Source: Aureibacter tunicatorum
GTDB lineage: Bacteria > Bacteroidota > Bacteroidia > Cytophagales > Cyclobacteriaceae
Direction: 5' to 3'
Length of the DNA stretch: 58,368 bases
NCBI RefSeq assembly: GCF_036492635.1
Contig: NZ_AP025311.1
Coordinates: forward strand, 1 to 58,368
Shown: piece by piece, positions 27,773-37,264 of the stretch
Layout of the letters: each line of letters begins with the position of its first letter
Numbering within the stretch: position 1 is the stretch's first letter
Program-made: the position numbers and the translations under genes
Notes under the pieces: generated by a model
Databases searched by the model: none
Seen by the model: only the letters and a program-made list of their open reading frames with translations
What the model was told of the DNA's origin: nothing

Positions 27773-28536
27773 TAAGCTCAAGTGCCGATGTATGCAGAGT
27801 TATTTGCATTAGCAATCACAAAGGAGGACAGGCAAAATCAACATCAGCGCATAATATTGGGGCTGGCCTTGCCAAAATAGGTTATAAAGTCCTTTTACTG
27901 GATATGGATCCTCAAGGAAATCTTACTGAAGGCCTTGGCATTGTTTCGCCTATTCATCAGCTTGTTGATGCTTTGTTGGATGGCTGTGATTTGCCCATTA
28001 TTTCCATTAAAGAAAATTTGTATGTTTCTCCTTCAGATTTGGATTTGGGAGATGCAGAATTGCATTTGACAAATAAAATTGGAGGGTTTGCAACTCTAAA
28101 GCAAATTCTTAAAGAATATAAAGCCGAATTCGACTATGTGATTATTGATTGTCCTCCTTCTATAAGCATACTTACTCAGAATGCTCTTATCGCTTCAGAT
28201 GAGCTTATTATTCCTGTACATCCAGATTTCTACGCAGTCAAAGGAATGAATCGAATCATTGATATTGTGGCCCAGCTTAAGTCCGTTATTGGGTTGGAAC
28301 TTAGCCTTTTGGGGGTCTTTTTTGCCAATGTTGATAAAAGACAAATTATACAGCAAGAAGCTATGGCTCGTGTCAACAGCTTGAATCTTCCTGTGTTCGA
28401 TACGATCATACGCTCAAATGTTAAAGTCAAGGAAGCATCTGCTTTGAGAACTGATATTTTCAATTATGATCCTAAATCTTTTGGGGCTATAGACTACATG
28501 AACCTTGTTAAAGAAATCAGCAATGTCAAAACGTGA
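27763..28536 (+). CDS. parA: Plasmid partition ATPase ParA (copy 2)
   Basis: This 257-aa ParA has Walker B in EFDYVIIDCPPSISI. The Walker A box reads HKGGQAKSTS at residues 19-28, where most family members have KGGVGKTT: the position before the invariant lysine is alanine instead of glycine. The product may still work, but this is an unusual substitution in the loop. It overlaps rep by ten bases and the next gene by 14. It belongs to the second replicon and differs clearly from the copy at 5881. Confidence 0.9.
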   Translation: MGLISSSADVCRVICISNHKGGQAKSTSAHNIGAGLAKIGYKVLLLDMDPQGNLTEGLGIVSPIHQLVDALLDGCDLPIISIKENLYVSPSDLDLGDAELHLTNKIGGFATLKQILKEYKAEFDYVIIDCPPSISILTQNALIASDELIIPVHPDFYAVKGMNRIIDIVAQLKSVIGLELSLLGVFFANVDKRQIIQQEAMARVNSLNLPVFDTIIRSNVKVKEASALRTDIFNYDPKSFGAIDYMNLVKEISNVKT

Positions 28537-29122
28537 ATTTATTAGAAATGCTTTTTCCACGGAGCAGGATACAGTTCTATCTAATGTACTCATAGACCCT
28601 TGTTTGGAAAGCTACTTTCCAAGCTTGAATGAATGCGACTTGTCAGTAATGACTGATAGTATTCGGCAGTTTGGCATCATATCTCCGATAATTCTTTGGA
28701 AATTTGAAAACAAAAATGTGCTTGTGGATGGATTCCATAGGTACCGAATAGCCATAAGCATGGATGCTTTTTTATTGAGAAACAACTATAAGTTTATTCA
28801 CTTTGCTGACTTCAATCAAGTAAAAGAATGGATGATTAGCATTCACTATCCTTTTAGAAAGCTTACTACTCAGCAAAAATGTTATTATAGAGGCGAAATG
28901 GTATTATTAACAGCTTCCAATCGCAATTTGTCTTTATCTAGTGCTATAGAGTTAACCTCAGGCAAGTTCTCTGTAAGTGCTCATACGATCAAAAATGATT
29001 ACAAATACGCTGTTAGAGTCAATCAGCTTAAGAAAAAGGACAATCCCTTGGCCAAAAGTATCTTGGAAGGAACTTCCGGTATTTTAAAAAGAGATCTGAT
29101 TAAATCCTTTGAATGGCCATAA
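28523..29122 (+). CDS. parB: ParB-like partition protein (copy 2)
   Basis: The 199-aa product has a ParB/Srx-type domain with DGFHRY at residues 69-74 and a later HTH-like helix region (FSVSAHTIKNDYKYAV). It is about 95 residues shorter than ParB copy 1, lacking most of the C-terminal half. I start at the ATG 14 bases inside parA; a TTG farther upstream would add six residues. It presumably pairs with ParA copy 2. No parS was recognised in the 156-bp gap that follows. Confidence 0.8.
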   Translation: MSKREFIRNAFSTEQDTVLSNVLIDPCLESYFPSLNECDLSVMTDSIRQFGIISPIILWKFENKNVLVDGFHRYRIAISMDAFLLRNNYKFIHFADFNQVKEWMISIHYPFRKLTTQQKCYYRGEMVLLTASNRNLSLSSAIELTSGKFSVSAHTIKNDYKYAVRVNQLKKKDNPLAKSILEGTSGILKRDLIKSFEWP

Positions 29123-29278
29123 TATGCTATGTCGCCACACCATGCTTGCTTGAGACAACAAGATGCTTAATGAAAATGACTGGCATGTATCCTTTTTTTT
29201 AACTTTATCGCTTACGGTCTTATTTTTATTGCTGACGATAACGTCATGAAGCTATTTTTTTAATAATCGTTTATCTTT

Positions 29279-30592
29279 ATGGATCTTTACTCTACTTTTA
29301 TAGGCAACTTTTCTTTATTAGAGAAGCTTGTTGACATTCGACTTGAAGAATTGCATTTGAACAAACCTATTGACAATGCTTCGTGTGTTCAAATTTTGAA
29401 TGGATTTTGCCTGTATTCCGATGATGAAAATCCATTTGTAGAATTCAGAAAGGCTGCGTCTCCTTCCTCATTGGAAGACTTTTCATTAATACTGGCAATG
29501 GCGTCGGTGATTGCCCCTTCGCTCATTGATAAAATGGCCGTAAAAGGCAACCCTTTCAGTCTTTTTAGGTCTCCTGATGGCTTTTTGCTGCCTTCGGGCG
29601 AAACTTGCCTGAAGTTGATTGCCGGCAATACTATCAAAGTCAGAACAGATGCTTTTAGATTTTTAAGCCAAGATGGCAATGTGTATTTTTCCTCAAAAAT
29701 AATTTCTTTGAATGCTCCCCCTGAGTTGATGAGCTTTACGTACGCTCCATTTATCGTTGACAAGGATTTCTTAAACTTCTTTCTTCAATTGAGGCCTTCT
29801 TTGCCTGAGTTAAGTCCGGAATTTCCTGCAAGCACAATTGACACTAGTTTGAATTGGGATGATTTGATCTTGGAAGATTCAGTGGCTAGTCGCCTTGATG
29901 AAGCGATCACTTTTGTACAAGCCAAAGATAAGCTTAAAGCCGATTATGGCTTTGGTGATCATATGAAAGATGGCACCCGTATGGTGTTTCATGGGCCTAG
30001 TGGAACCGGAAAAACGCTGGCTGTTGCTTTATTAGGAAAAAAATTGGATAAGAAAGTCTACCGAGTGGATCTGAGCAAATTAGTAAGCAAGTTCATTGGC
30101 GAAACAAATAAAAACTTGGAAAAACTATTCGACCAACTGGAAGGCGAGGATATAATTTTATTCTTTGATGAAGGAGACGCTGTTTTTGGCCAAAGAAATA
30201 CTGGATCAGGAAGAAGTTCTTCTCACCATTATGCTAATCAAGAAATCGCTTATTTGCTTCAAAGAATAGAAGACTTCAATGGAATAGTAATCATCGCTTC
30301 GAATCTGAAAAAAAATATGGATGTCGCTTTTCTGAGACGTTTTGACCATATGATTTATTTTCCTTTTCCTTCTGCGCCTGTAAGAGAGAAGATATGGAAA
30401 AAATTCTGGCCGAAATTATGTGTTCCTGATACTGCTTTTGATCTCAAATCTTTAGCCAAAAGATATGAGATCTCTCCAGCGGGAATCATCAATGTGCTTA
30501 AAAGATTAGCTTTGGCTCATGTGAAAAACAATTTTTTATCCATTGATGCCAAGTTGATGAATAGATTGGTTACTGAAGAAATTTATAAATGA
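29279..30592 (+). CDS. eCIS-type AAA+ ATPase
   Basis: The 437-aa protein has an N-terminal 200-residue region of unknown role and a C-terminal AAA+ module. Walker A is GPSGTGKT (239-246), Walker B FFDEGD (295-300), and the FLRRFD segment (351-356) carries arginine-finger candidates. The layout matches the ATPase encoded in nearly all extracellular contractile injection loci (Pvc15/Afp15 kind), which is thought to load or remodel toxin cargo. It lies directly upstream of the large toxin carrier, which supports that role. Confidence 0.82.
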   Translation: MDLYSTFIGNFSLLEKLVDIRLEELHLNKPIDNASCVQILNGFCLYSDDENPFVEFRKAASPSSLEDFSLILAMASVIAPSLIDKMAVKGNPFSLFRSPDGFLLPSGETCLKLIAGNTIKVRTDAFRFLSQDGNVYFSSKIISLNAPPELMSFTYAPFIVDKDFLNFFLQLRPSLPELSPEFPASTIDTSLNWDDLILEDSVASRLDEAITFVQAKDKLKADYGFGDHMKDGTRMVFHGPSGTGKTLAVALLGKKLDKKVYRVDLSKLVSKFIGETNKNLEKLFDQLEGEDIILFFDEGDAVFGQRNTGSGRSSSHHYANQEIAYLLQRIEDFNGIVIIASNLKKNMDVAFLRRFDHMIYFPFPSAPVREKIWKKFWPKLCVPDTAFDLKSLAKRYEISPAGIINVLKRLALAHVKNNFLSIDAKLMNRLVTEEIYK

Positions 30593-30656
30593 TGAGCAAT
30601 TTTATCCGACTTATTTTTTTGATGTTCATCATATTCATTTTTAAATCTTTCTTATA

Positions 30657-33600
30657 ATGAATGATTCCCAAATTGTAAAAAATAAAAAAAGAAAGCACAG
30701 GGCCTCCTTACAGGGAGAACTGTATGATATAGAAAAACAAGAACGACTGCTTGCCGACATTGAGCTTTTGAAGATCGGCTCAGACTTTTCTGACACGGAG
30801 GATTTTCAAAAGACTAGTTCTATAGAGAAGCCCTTGACAAATAGTTATCCTGATAGCCAGGTTTCATCGCAAATACCCAATATCTCTAATTATGATGTTG
30901 ATAATGGACAATTATCTCAGCCGTCTTTACATGACGCTGCCTTCGAGACGATTGATGAGGATAAAGTAGGCCAAAATGCTCCGAAGAAGAGCTCTCAGGG
31001 GGCAATAGTTCCTGAGTCTTCAAAAAATATTCATGACCTAATCTCTCATCAGATTACTACAGCTTCTACTCAGTATGCAATTCACCCATCGACTCAGTCC
31101 TCGATTGATCAAGGCCATAAAGCAGCCCCTGTTGCAAATCAAGAGGTTGAAGGCAAGGCGCAAGAAATTAAAGTTGATAGATTAAACCAACAAGAACCCG
31201 AAGATTTTGATGCACAATCTTTCAAAGCCCAATTGACGAAACGCATTAATGCCATGAAGCTTCCTAACAATGAAGAAGAAGCTGAAAACTTCGCCGAAAA
31301 CAACAATATCGAGGAAGTGAATATGCATGCGGTTCAAGATGTGGATGCTTATAAAGAAGCATCAGCGAAACCCATTAGCTCTGTAGCAGAAGAATCTCCA
31401 GACTTATCAAGCGTCCAAAAAAGAAAAGTAATAGCTCTTCCCAAAGTACCTGAAGTTGATAAGCCTGTAGTATCTTCAGAATCTCTAATTCCGAAAGAAA
31501 GGCCTCAACAACAAGTCGACAAGTCTCTGAAAGCCCCAAGCCGAGAAATGGACCAAATGTTGACTTCAGAAGGTCTTAATGAACAAGTACTTGCCAATAG
31601 CAACGAGCCTGAATTCATGGATGCTCTACGACAGAAAGAAAATGCTCATAGCCATGTGGATAATTCTGTTGATGAATATATGCGATTTGAGCATGACGCT
31701 TTAAATCTCGCACGCCAAGATGCAGACCATAATATCAGCATGGGCTTGACACAGATGAGTGTGGAGCGAGAGTCTCGATTGAATACTGTTCGTTTGGATC
31801 AGTCCGAGCTTGCAAGTCAAGACTCGAGTCAGAGAAGATATGTTGGCCAACAAATCGAGGCTTATTACAATGATACCCAAACCAAAGTCCAAGGCATACT
31901 CAGCCATTTGGACGATGCAGTAGCCTTAAAATTTAAAGCAGGCGCCCAATTGGCTCGATTGGCTTTTGAGCAGCATATTGAGCAGAAGATGACGGCTTAT
32001 AAAAATGAGCGCTATGGCGAATCGTATATGGATATACGACAGCTAAGAAGAGTAAAGGATGCTTTGGTAGGACTTCCTGATGAAGTAAACGAATTCTTTG
32101 TGACAGGCCGAATGGTATTTGTGAATACCCTGGACTCCACGATTAATGATATAGCTTTATTTGTAGCAGCAAAGCTTAAAGAAGCCAAACAAATCATAAA
32201 AGAGGGGCGACAAAATATTTCAAACTACGTGGATAGTTTAGCTCCTGATCTGCGTAAACTGGGGACTCAGTCGGCATTGGTGATTCAATCCAGATTTGAT
32301 AGTTTACAATCTTCTGTGGATAGCAAGAGAGAGGAACTAGTTATCACTCTAGCTGATCAATATCAACAGCGTGTGGCTGATATGGATAAGCGCATGATTG
32401 ATCTGAAGGAGAAGAACAAAGGCGTGCTATTGAAAGCGATGGACGCTATGCAAGGGCCTATACAGCGTATCCGTGAGATGCGGGCTATGCTCATGAGCTT
32501 GATAGACGGCATGAGTGAAGTTGTGGAAGCTATTATTCTCAATCCTATTGCTTTTTTCGAAAATTTGGCAACTGGTTTAGGTCAAGGAATCAACGCATTC
32601 TTGGGAAATATGCCGGCGCATCTCAAAAATGCTTTTTTTCAATGGGTAACAGGAGTATCTTCTAAGCTCAATATTCAACTTCCTGAAAATATCTTCTCAG
32701 TGCAAGGGATGTTAAGCATCGCCTCTCAAGTGCTTGGTTTTGATTGGGGAAATATCCGCAAGATCGGCGCGGAGGAAATAGGTGATAAGAATGTGGCAAT
32801 GCTAGAAAAGTCTCTGGATTGGTTTGACATCATACGCGAGAGAGGTCTGGGAGGGCTATGGGAGAAGCTTAAAGATGATCTTGCCGACTTTAAGGCTGGT
32901 GTCGCTGATACGATCAAGGAAGCTGTGCTGACACAAGTTATACAAGCAGGATTCAAATGGCTACTGTCTTTGCTGAGTCCCGCTGGAGCCTTGCTTAAAG
33001 CTGCCAAAGCAATCATCGATGTCGTAGGCTTCTTCGTCGACAAAGCTGCTCAGATCGGTGATTTGGTGCAAGTGTTTGTCACAGCGCTTTCGGATATTGC
33101 CAAAGGCAAGGTAAGCGCTCTCGCCTCTAAAGTGGAAGAAGTCATGTCGCGAGTATTGCCCTTATTGATTGGTGTGCTGGCTTCTGTGCTCGGTATCAAT
33201 GGCTTGACCAAAAAAGTCAAAGGCATATTAGAATCTGTTCGCAAGAAGATCAGCGATGCTATCCGAAAGCTCTGGAAAAAAACGAGGAAATTATTCGGGA
33301 AAAAGAAAGGAAAGAAAGCTACTGCTAAAAAAGCAGATAAACCTACCAAAACGAAACAAGGTGAAAAGACCAAAGGAAAGGAAAAAGATAGTCGCACAAA
33401 TGCAGAAAAACAACGCGATGTTAAGCTAGCGACTAAAGAAGCTATCAAACTCTTTGATAAGAAAGATACTATCAAGTCTTTTGAAAAAGAAATAGCATTC
33501 TTAAAGAAAAAATATAGCTTGAAATCTATTGAGGTAGATAAAAATCCTAAAAACAAAAAAGACAAGGCTATTGTTGCCAGAATCAATCCAGAGCATATTG

Positions 33601-34988
33601 TAACATTGAAAGATTTTAAAGACAATATTTTACTCTTTATGGGTGCCAAAGACTCTTACGATTGGAAGGAAGTCAAAGAATTGGAAAAGAAAGTTCGTTT
33701 AGAATTTGAAGATCCTGAAAGGTATACGCTTGGTTTTGATATTGAGTCGATTAACTATATTCCTAAAAATAAAAATAATCCTGATTTTTGGAAATTTAGA
33801 TTCATATTGCTTGACAAGTCTGATAACTCCAAAAAAATTGCTGATGAGATCGTTACCATCAGTCGCCAGAAAACGACTTCTTCTTCTGGAAATACTATTT
33901 CCAAAATGCTCAATGAGAAAATAAAGAAAGGAAATCTTAATGCTGAGGATAAGTCACTGGCTCAAAAAACACTTGACATGTACAACAGTCTGGTCAAGTT
34001 AACTTATACTGAATGGAGCAAGGATCTCAATGAGGTGAACAAAAAGTGGGGGGAAATACAGCAAAACATGCAATATTTCTTCGGTGAGTCCAATCTTGCT
34101 TCACTCCCATTACCAAAATTTAAATTTGACAATGCAGGTAATCGTGCAAGTAAGGCTACTGTCACTTACCTTTCTGCCAATCGTGCGGCTGGTACTACTC
34201 CTCAGGTTGCTACCGAAGGATGGGAGTTCTTGCAAAAAGCAGAGATGACCAATAACTCCAAGGAGGATTATGTTCGTATGCACCTCATCAACGAAAACTT
34301 CGGAGGTATCGGTTCCTTTGAAAACCTTGCGCCAGGAACTTCGGACAATAATAAAAATCACCTCCATACTTTTGAGAAAAAGATCAAGGAACTCATCGGT
34401 GACACTGCCAACGACAAGGATAACAAGAACCAGCATGTAGTCGGGTTTGAGACTGTTCTGGACTACAAAGGAAAAGACGTTAATGTAGATCTTCTTTCCA
34501 ATCCAAACACACCGAATATCGGAGAACGACTACCTAAGCAAAGCATGGTGCCAAATGAATGGTCGATCACGGCTTGGGCCTACAAACAGGTCAATGGCAA
34601 GTGGGAAAAAGCCAAGGCCAACGATCCAGAAAGCAAAAGCCTGATGGCTAAGCTTAAAAAGCATCCCGTAACCTTTGGCATCGATCAGCCCAAATGGGAA
34701 ACGGCGCCAAAGCCTACCCTTGATTTCTACTCTGATGAGACTGACCTGAAAGGAAGACTTACGATGTTTTCAAAAAGACAAGGAACCTCCATCCTCACCA
34801 ATACCAAGCTCCAGAAGTGGTTTGTCGAAAACAAAGAAGACATCCGCAATGTGGTCAAAGGTGATAATACTTGGCTAAAGGGATATTTTAATGACAAAGG
34901 AATAAAATCAAAAAATGACAAAGCTCCTTATAATGACTTTATTAAAGGCTTAAAAGAAATGAAAAAAGAAAAAGTTCTAATATTTTAA
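30657..34988 (+). CDS. Large polymorphic toxin carrier (1443 aa)
   Basis: This is the likely payload of the contractile system. The N-terminal 330 residues are polar and disordered, with many Gln, Ser and acidic residues. Long coiled-coil helices follow to about 640. Residues about 640-860 have hydrophobic and amphipathic helices (LLSLLSPAGALLKAAKAIID and VLPLLIGVLASVLGINGL), then a basic linker rich in KKGKKATAKK. The HExxH motif of DUF4157 is not seen. The C-terminal module (H1209 onward, RMHLINENFGG then NHLHTF) resembles toxin tips of eCIS effectors, possibly nuclease-like. The gene ends four bases before its immunity gene. Confidence 0.72.
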   Translation: MNDSQIVKNKKRKHRASLQGELYDIEKQERLLADIELLKIGSDFSDTEDFQKTSSIEKPLTNSYPDSQVSSQIPNISNYDVDNGQLSQPSLHDAAFETIDEDKVGQNAPKKSSQGAIVPESSKNIHDLISHQITTASTQYAIHPSTQSSIDQGHKAAPVANQEVEGKAQEIKVDRLNQQEPEDFDAQSFKAQLTKRINAMKLPNNEEEAENFAENNNIEEVNMHAVQDVDAYKEASAKPISSVAEESPDLSSVQKRKVIALPKVPEVDKPVVSSESLIPKERPQQQVDKSLKAPSREMDQMLTSEGLNEQVLANSNEPEFMDALRQKENAHSHVDNSVDEYMRFEHDALNLARQDADHNISMGLTQMSVERESRLNTVRLDQSELASQDSSQRRYVGQQIEAYYNDTQTKVQGILSHLDDAVALKFKAGAQLARLAFEQHIEQKMTAYKNERYGESYMDIRQLRRVKDALVGLPDEVNEFFVTGRMVFVNTLDSTINDIALFVAAKLKEAKQIIKEGRQNISNYVDSLAPDLRKLGTQSALVIQSRFDSLQSSVDSKREELVITLADQYQQRVADMDKRMIDLKEKNKGVLLKAMDAMQGPIQRIREMRAMLMSLIDGMSEVVEAIILNPIAFFENLATGLGQGINAFLGNMPAHLKNAFFQWVTGVSSKLNIQLPENIFSVQGMLSIASQVLGFDWGNIRKIGAEEIGDKNVAMLEKSLDWFDIIRERGLGGLWEKLKDDLADFKAGVADTIKEAVLTQVIQAGFKWLLSLLSPAGALLKAAKAIIDVVGFFVDKAAQIGDLVQVFVTALSDIAKGKVSALASKVEEVMSRVLPLLIGVLASVLGINGLTKKVKGILESVRKKISDAIRKLWKKTRKLFGKKKGKKATAKKADKPTKTKQGEKTKGKEKDSRTNAEKQRDVKLATKEAIKLFDKKDTIKSFEKEIAFLKKKYSLKSIEVDKNPKNKKDKAIVARINPEHIVTLKDFKDNILLFMGAKDSYDWKEVKELEKKVRLEFEDPERYTLGFDIESINYIPKNKNNPDFWKFRFILLDKSDNSKKIADEIVTISRQKTTSSSGNTISKMLNEKIKKGNLNAEDKSLAQKTLDMYNSLVKLTYTEWSKDLNEVNKKWGEIQQNMQYFFGESNLASLPLPKFKFDNAGNRASKATVTYLSANRAAGTTPQVATEGWEFLQKAEMTNNSKEDYVRMHLINENFGGIGSFENLAPGTSDNNKNHLHTFEKKIKELIGDTANDKDNKNQHVVGFETVLDYKGKDVNVDLLSNPNTPNIGERLPKQSMVPNEWSITAWAYKQVNGKWEKAKANDPESKSLMAKLKKHPVTFGIDQPKWETAPKPTLDFYSDETDLKGRLTMFSKRQGTSILTNTKLQKWFVENKEDIRNVVKGDNTWLKGYFNDKGIKSKNDKAPYNDFIKGLKEMKKEKVLIF
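34284..34742 (+). repeat. Toxin-tip segment duplicated at 36689-37147
   Basis: This 459-bp stretch of the main toxin gene recurs at 36689-37147 with no gap and one base difference that I can see (a T/C change near the end). It encodes the core of the toxin tip. Such identity means a very recent duplication or gene conversion between the full toxin and the orphan tip. Confidence 0.9.
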
Positions 34989-34991
34989 AAA

Positions 34992-36377
34992 ATGAATAGA
35001 GAAAAGCGAATTGATATAGTAAGTGATCAAATACATGAACACAGTTCCTTTAAAAATCCAGTATTTTATTCATGTTTAGAATGGGATGAAGATGAAACTT
35101 TAGAGGAAGCTTGGGAAAACGAGCGTGAATCTTTTGAGAAACACAACTTTACAATAAATGATGAACTAAAAGAAATTTATCTGTTTGGTACATACATGTT
35201 GAAAAGCATTTGGTTCTTTAGAGAAAATGAAGAACAATTTGGAGGTTGTATCAATGCCTCAGGAGAGCACCTTTTGCATAGTTATATGTTTGATTATAAT
35301 AAGTCTTTCTCCGAAGGCTATGGTTCCCGCGCATTGCGGGAATTCCTGCCCAAGAATCCTGACTTTCGTATTCTGAGCCGTGGATTTGGGCATGATGCGA
35401 CTACGCTGATTCGTATCGATGCGCAGGGTGACTATAAACTCTACTACATGTTCCAAGACGGGGAGCTTTGTCCTCTTCGTGTAAGTCTGAAGGAATATTA
35501 TGATCTTTTCGAGATGACAAGAGGCATGGAAATGTGGCAGGCTTTTGTCGCTGAGACTTTACCTGAAAATGTCAAACGTCGCTATAACGGCTTCTTTCGC
35601 CTAATGGAATACCTGCTTCCCGAAGCTGATCTTTCGAAGTTTTCCTTCAGAGAAGAAGTCGAACAGCTCGAAGACAAATCCAAGACCTTTGCTGCTTATG
35701 GATTCAGAAGAAAGCTTTATCAAGCTTTTGGCCAAGAGTTAGGGGAGGATGCTTTAGAACTTGATGGACAAAGAAGCCTTTTGGAGATGATGAGGGTAGA
35801 GGAAGAGCAGAAAAATAATTTCCCTGATGACATCTTAGCATTTTACATGGAATGCGGTGGTGGCTTTATCCATTATTTCAAGGATAAATTGAAAATGTCC
35901 GTCCATTTATACAGGCCTTATGAGACTTTCACAACCTCACTCTTTAATGCACATCCCGAGAACTCAGTAATCTACGAAGATGGGAATGCTTTGAATTTTC
36001 TTCGTTTCCAAGAGTGGGAAAACAAGGGAGGCAAAGAGGCTTTGGGAGAATACTGGGACTACTCTGGTGATATCTTCACCGAGGAAGCCTATCCCGAGTT
36101 CAAAAAGCTCAATGTATGGGCCTACACCCAAGAGGACGAAGCTGAATATCCTCATCACTATATCTGCTGGGGTATTGTCGATGGCAAGAGCCAAATGTAT
36201 CGCATCAGCTTGAATAATAAAGGCATACCAAAAAGCGACCAGCCCGAAGACCTCGGCTGCGACCTGCCGACCTTATTCGACTGGATGATCGACACCAGAG
36301 CCTTCCCTGACTGGCACAAGCATATCGGTGATCAGGAGTTTTTAGCCAAAGCACAGGAGGCATTGGATATTATATAA
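34992..36377 (+). CDS. SUKH-like immunity protein 1
   Basis: The 461-aa protein begins three bases after the toxin stop and so should neutralise the tip of that toxin. The centre (about residues 113-245) holds LYYMFQDGELCPLRVSLKEY and MTRGMEMWQAFV, which resemble the SMI1/KNR4 (SUKH) family common among toxin immunity proteins. The N-terminal 112 residues and a block at about 250-330 differ between copies. The central and C-terminal blocks are almost identical in all three copies. The C-terminal part (residues 330-461) could be a second SUKH-like domain. Confidence 0.75.
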   Translation: MNREKRIDIVSDQIHEHSSFKNPVFYSCLEWDEDETLEEAWENERESFEKHNFTINDELKEIYLFGTYMLKSIWFFRENEEQFGGCINASGEHLLHSYMFDYNKSFSEGYGSRALREFLPKNPDFRILSRGFGHDATTLIRIDAQGDYKLYYMFQDGELCPLRVSLKEYYDLFEMTRGMEMWQAFVAETLPENVKRRYNGFFRLMEYLLPEADLSKFSFREEVEQLEDKSKTFAAYGFRRKLYQAFGQELGEDALELDGQRSLLEMMRVEEEQKNNFPDDILAFYMECGGGFIHYFKDKLKMSVHLYRPYETFTTSLFNAHPENSVIYEDGNALNFLRFQEWENKGGKEALGEYWDYSGDIFTEEAYPEFKKLNVWAYTQEDEAEYPHHYICWGIVDGKSQMYRISLNNKGIPKSDQPEDLGCDLPTLFDWMIDTRAFPDWHKHIGDQEFLAKAQEALDII

Positions 36378-36389
36378 AAAACATAGTAT

Positions 36390-36411
36390 GGGTAGCCCTG
36401 TGTGGCTACCC
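36390..36411. repeat. Hairpin after immunity gene 1
   Basis: GGGTAGCC pairs with GGCTACCC across a six-base loop. The same hairpin follows immunity genes 2 and 3. There is no T run, so it is more likely a 3'-end stabiliser than a strong terminator. Confidence 0.6.
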
Positions 36412-36664
36412 GTATTGTATGGCTCCTCTGTTCGCTTACATATATCAAATCACCCAAAATCCTGTTGCTCAAGCCTCGGGATTTTTTATGCCTTGACTGC
36501 TCGTTTGCCATCGATATTCAGCTGGTTCGTCATCTCTGATGCGAACCCTTTCCTGATAGCTTTCATTTGTAATGCGAACTCCATAAGGCTCGGAAATCAC
36601 TTTTGGATTTTCTATATTCATTCCTCAATTACTTCTCATCATTATTCATTATATTAAGAAAAAA

Positions 36665-37261
36665 ATGGATGAAACTATCTCTTCCCTACTCATCAACGAA
36701 AACTTCGGAGGTATCGGTTCCTTTGAAAACCTTGCGCCAGGAACTTCGGACAATAATAAAAATCACCTCCATACTTTTGAGAAAAAGATCAAGGAACTCA
36801 TCGGTGACACTGCCAACGACAAGGATAACAAGAACCAGCATGTAGTCGGGTTTGAGACTGTTCTGGACTACAAAGGAAAAGACGTTAATGTAGATCTTCT
36901 TTCCAATCCAAACACACCGAATATCGGAGAACGACTACCTAAGCAAAGCATGGTGCCAAATGAATGGTCGATCACGGCTTGGGCCTACAAACAGGTCAAT
37001 GGCAAGTGGGAAAAAGCCAAGGCCAACGATCCAGAAAGCAAAAGCCTGATGGCTAAGCTTAAAAAGCATCCCGTAACCTTTGGCATCGATCAGCCCAAAT
37101 GGGAAACGGCGCCAAAGCCTACCCTTGACTTCTACTCTGATGAGACTTGGCTGGAGAAGTATTTTGTGGATAATGGAGTTAAAGGTAGAACTAGGATTCC
37201 TTACAATAGATTTATATTTGGATTGCAAGAAATGAGTACAAAAAATGTTTTAGAATTTTAA
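36665..37261 (+). CDS. Orphan toxin tip 1, internally deleted
   Basis: The 198-aa product is a toxin tip without its carrier. It begins MDETISSLLINENFGG, replacing the RMH that leads the same box in the full toxin, so the histidine is lost. Residues 10-160 match the main tip almost exactly. After YSDET, 43 residues are missing in frame compared with the main toxin, and it continues WLEKYFVDNG. The deletion edges are an ACT/ACT direct repeat. It precedes immunity gene 2 by three bases. It may be a silent cassette that recombines onto the carrier. Confidence 0.8.
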   Translation: MDETISSLLINENFGGIGSFENLAPGTSDNNKNHLHTFEKKIKELIGDTANDKDNKNQHVVGFETVLDYKGKDVNVDLLSNPNTPNIGERLPKQSMVPNEWSITAWAYKQVNGKWEKAKANDPESKSLMAKLKKHPVTFGIDQPKWETAPKPTLDFYSDETWLEKYFVDNGVKGRTRIPYNRFIFGLQEMSTKNVLEF

Positions 37262-37264
37262 TTT

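Noticed and set aside
30657-31700. DUF4157 metalloprotease-like domain in the toxin carrier
   Set aside because: The carrier type is similar but I could not find an HExxH motif in the N-terminal half.
33050-33649. 199-aa minus-strand frame
   Set aside because: It lies opposite the basic linker of the toxin carrier and is biased by that gene's codon pattern; no motif or start signal.
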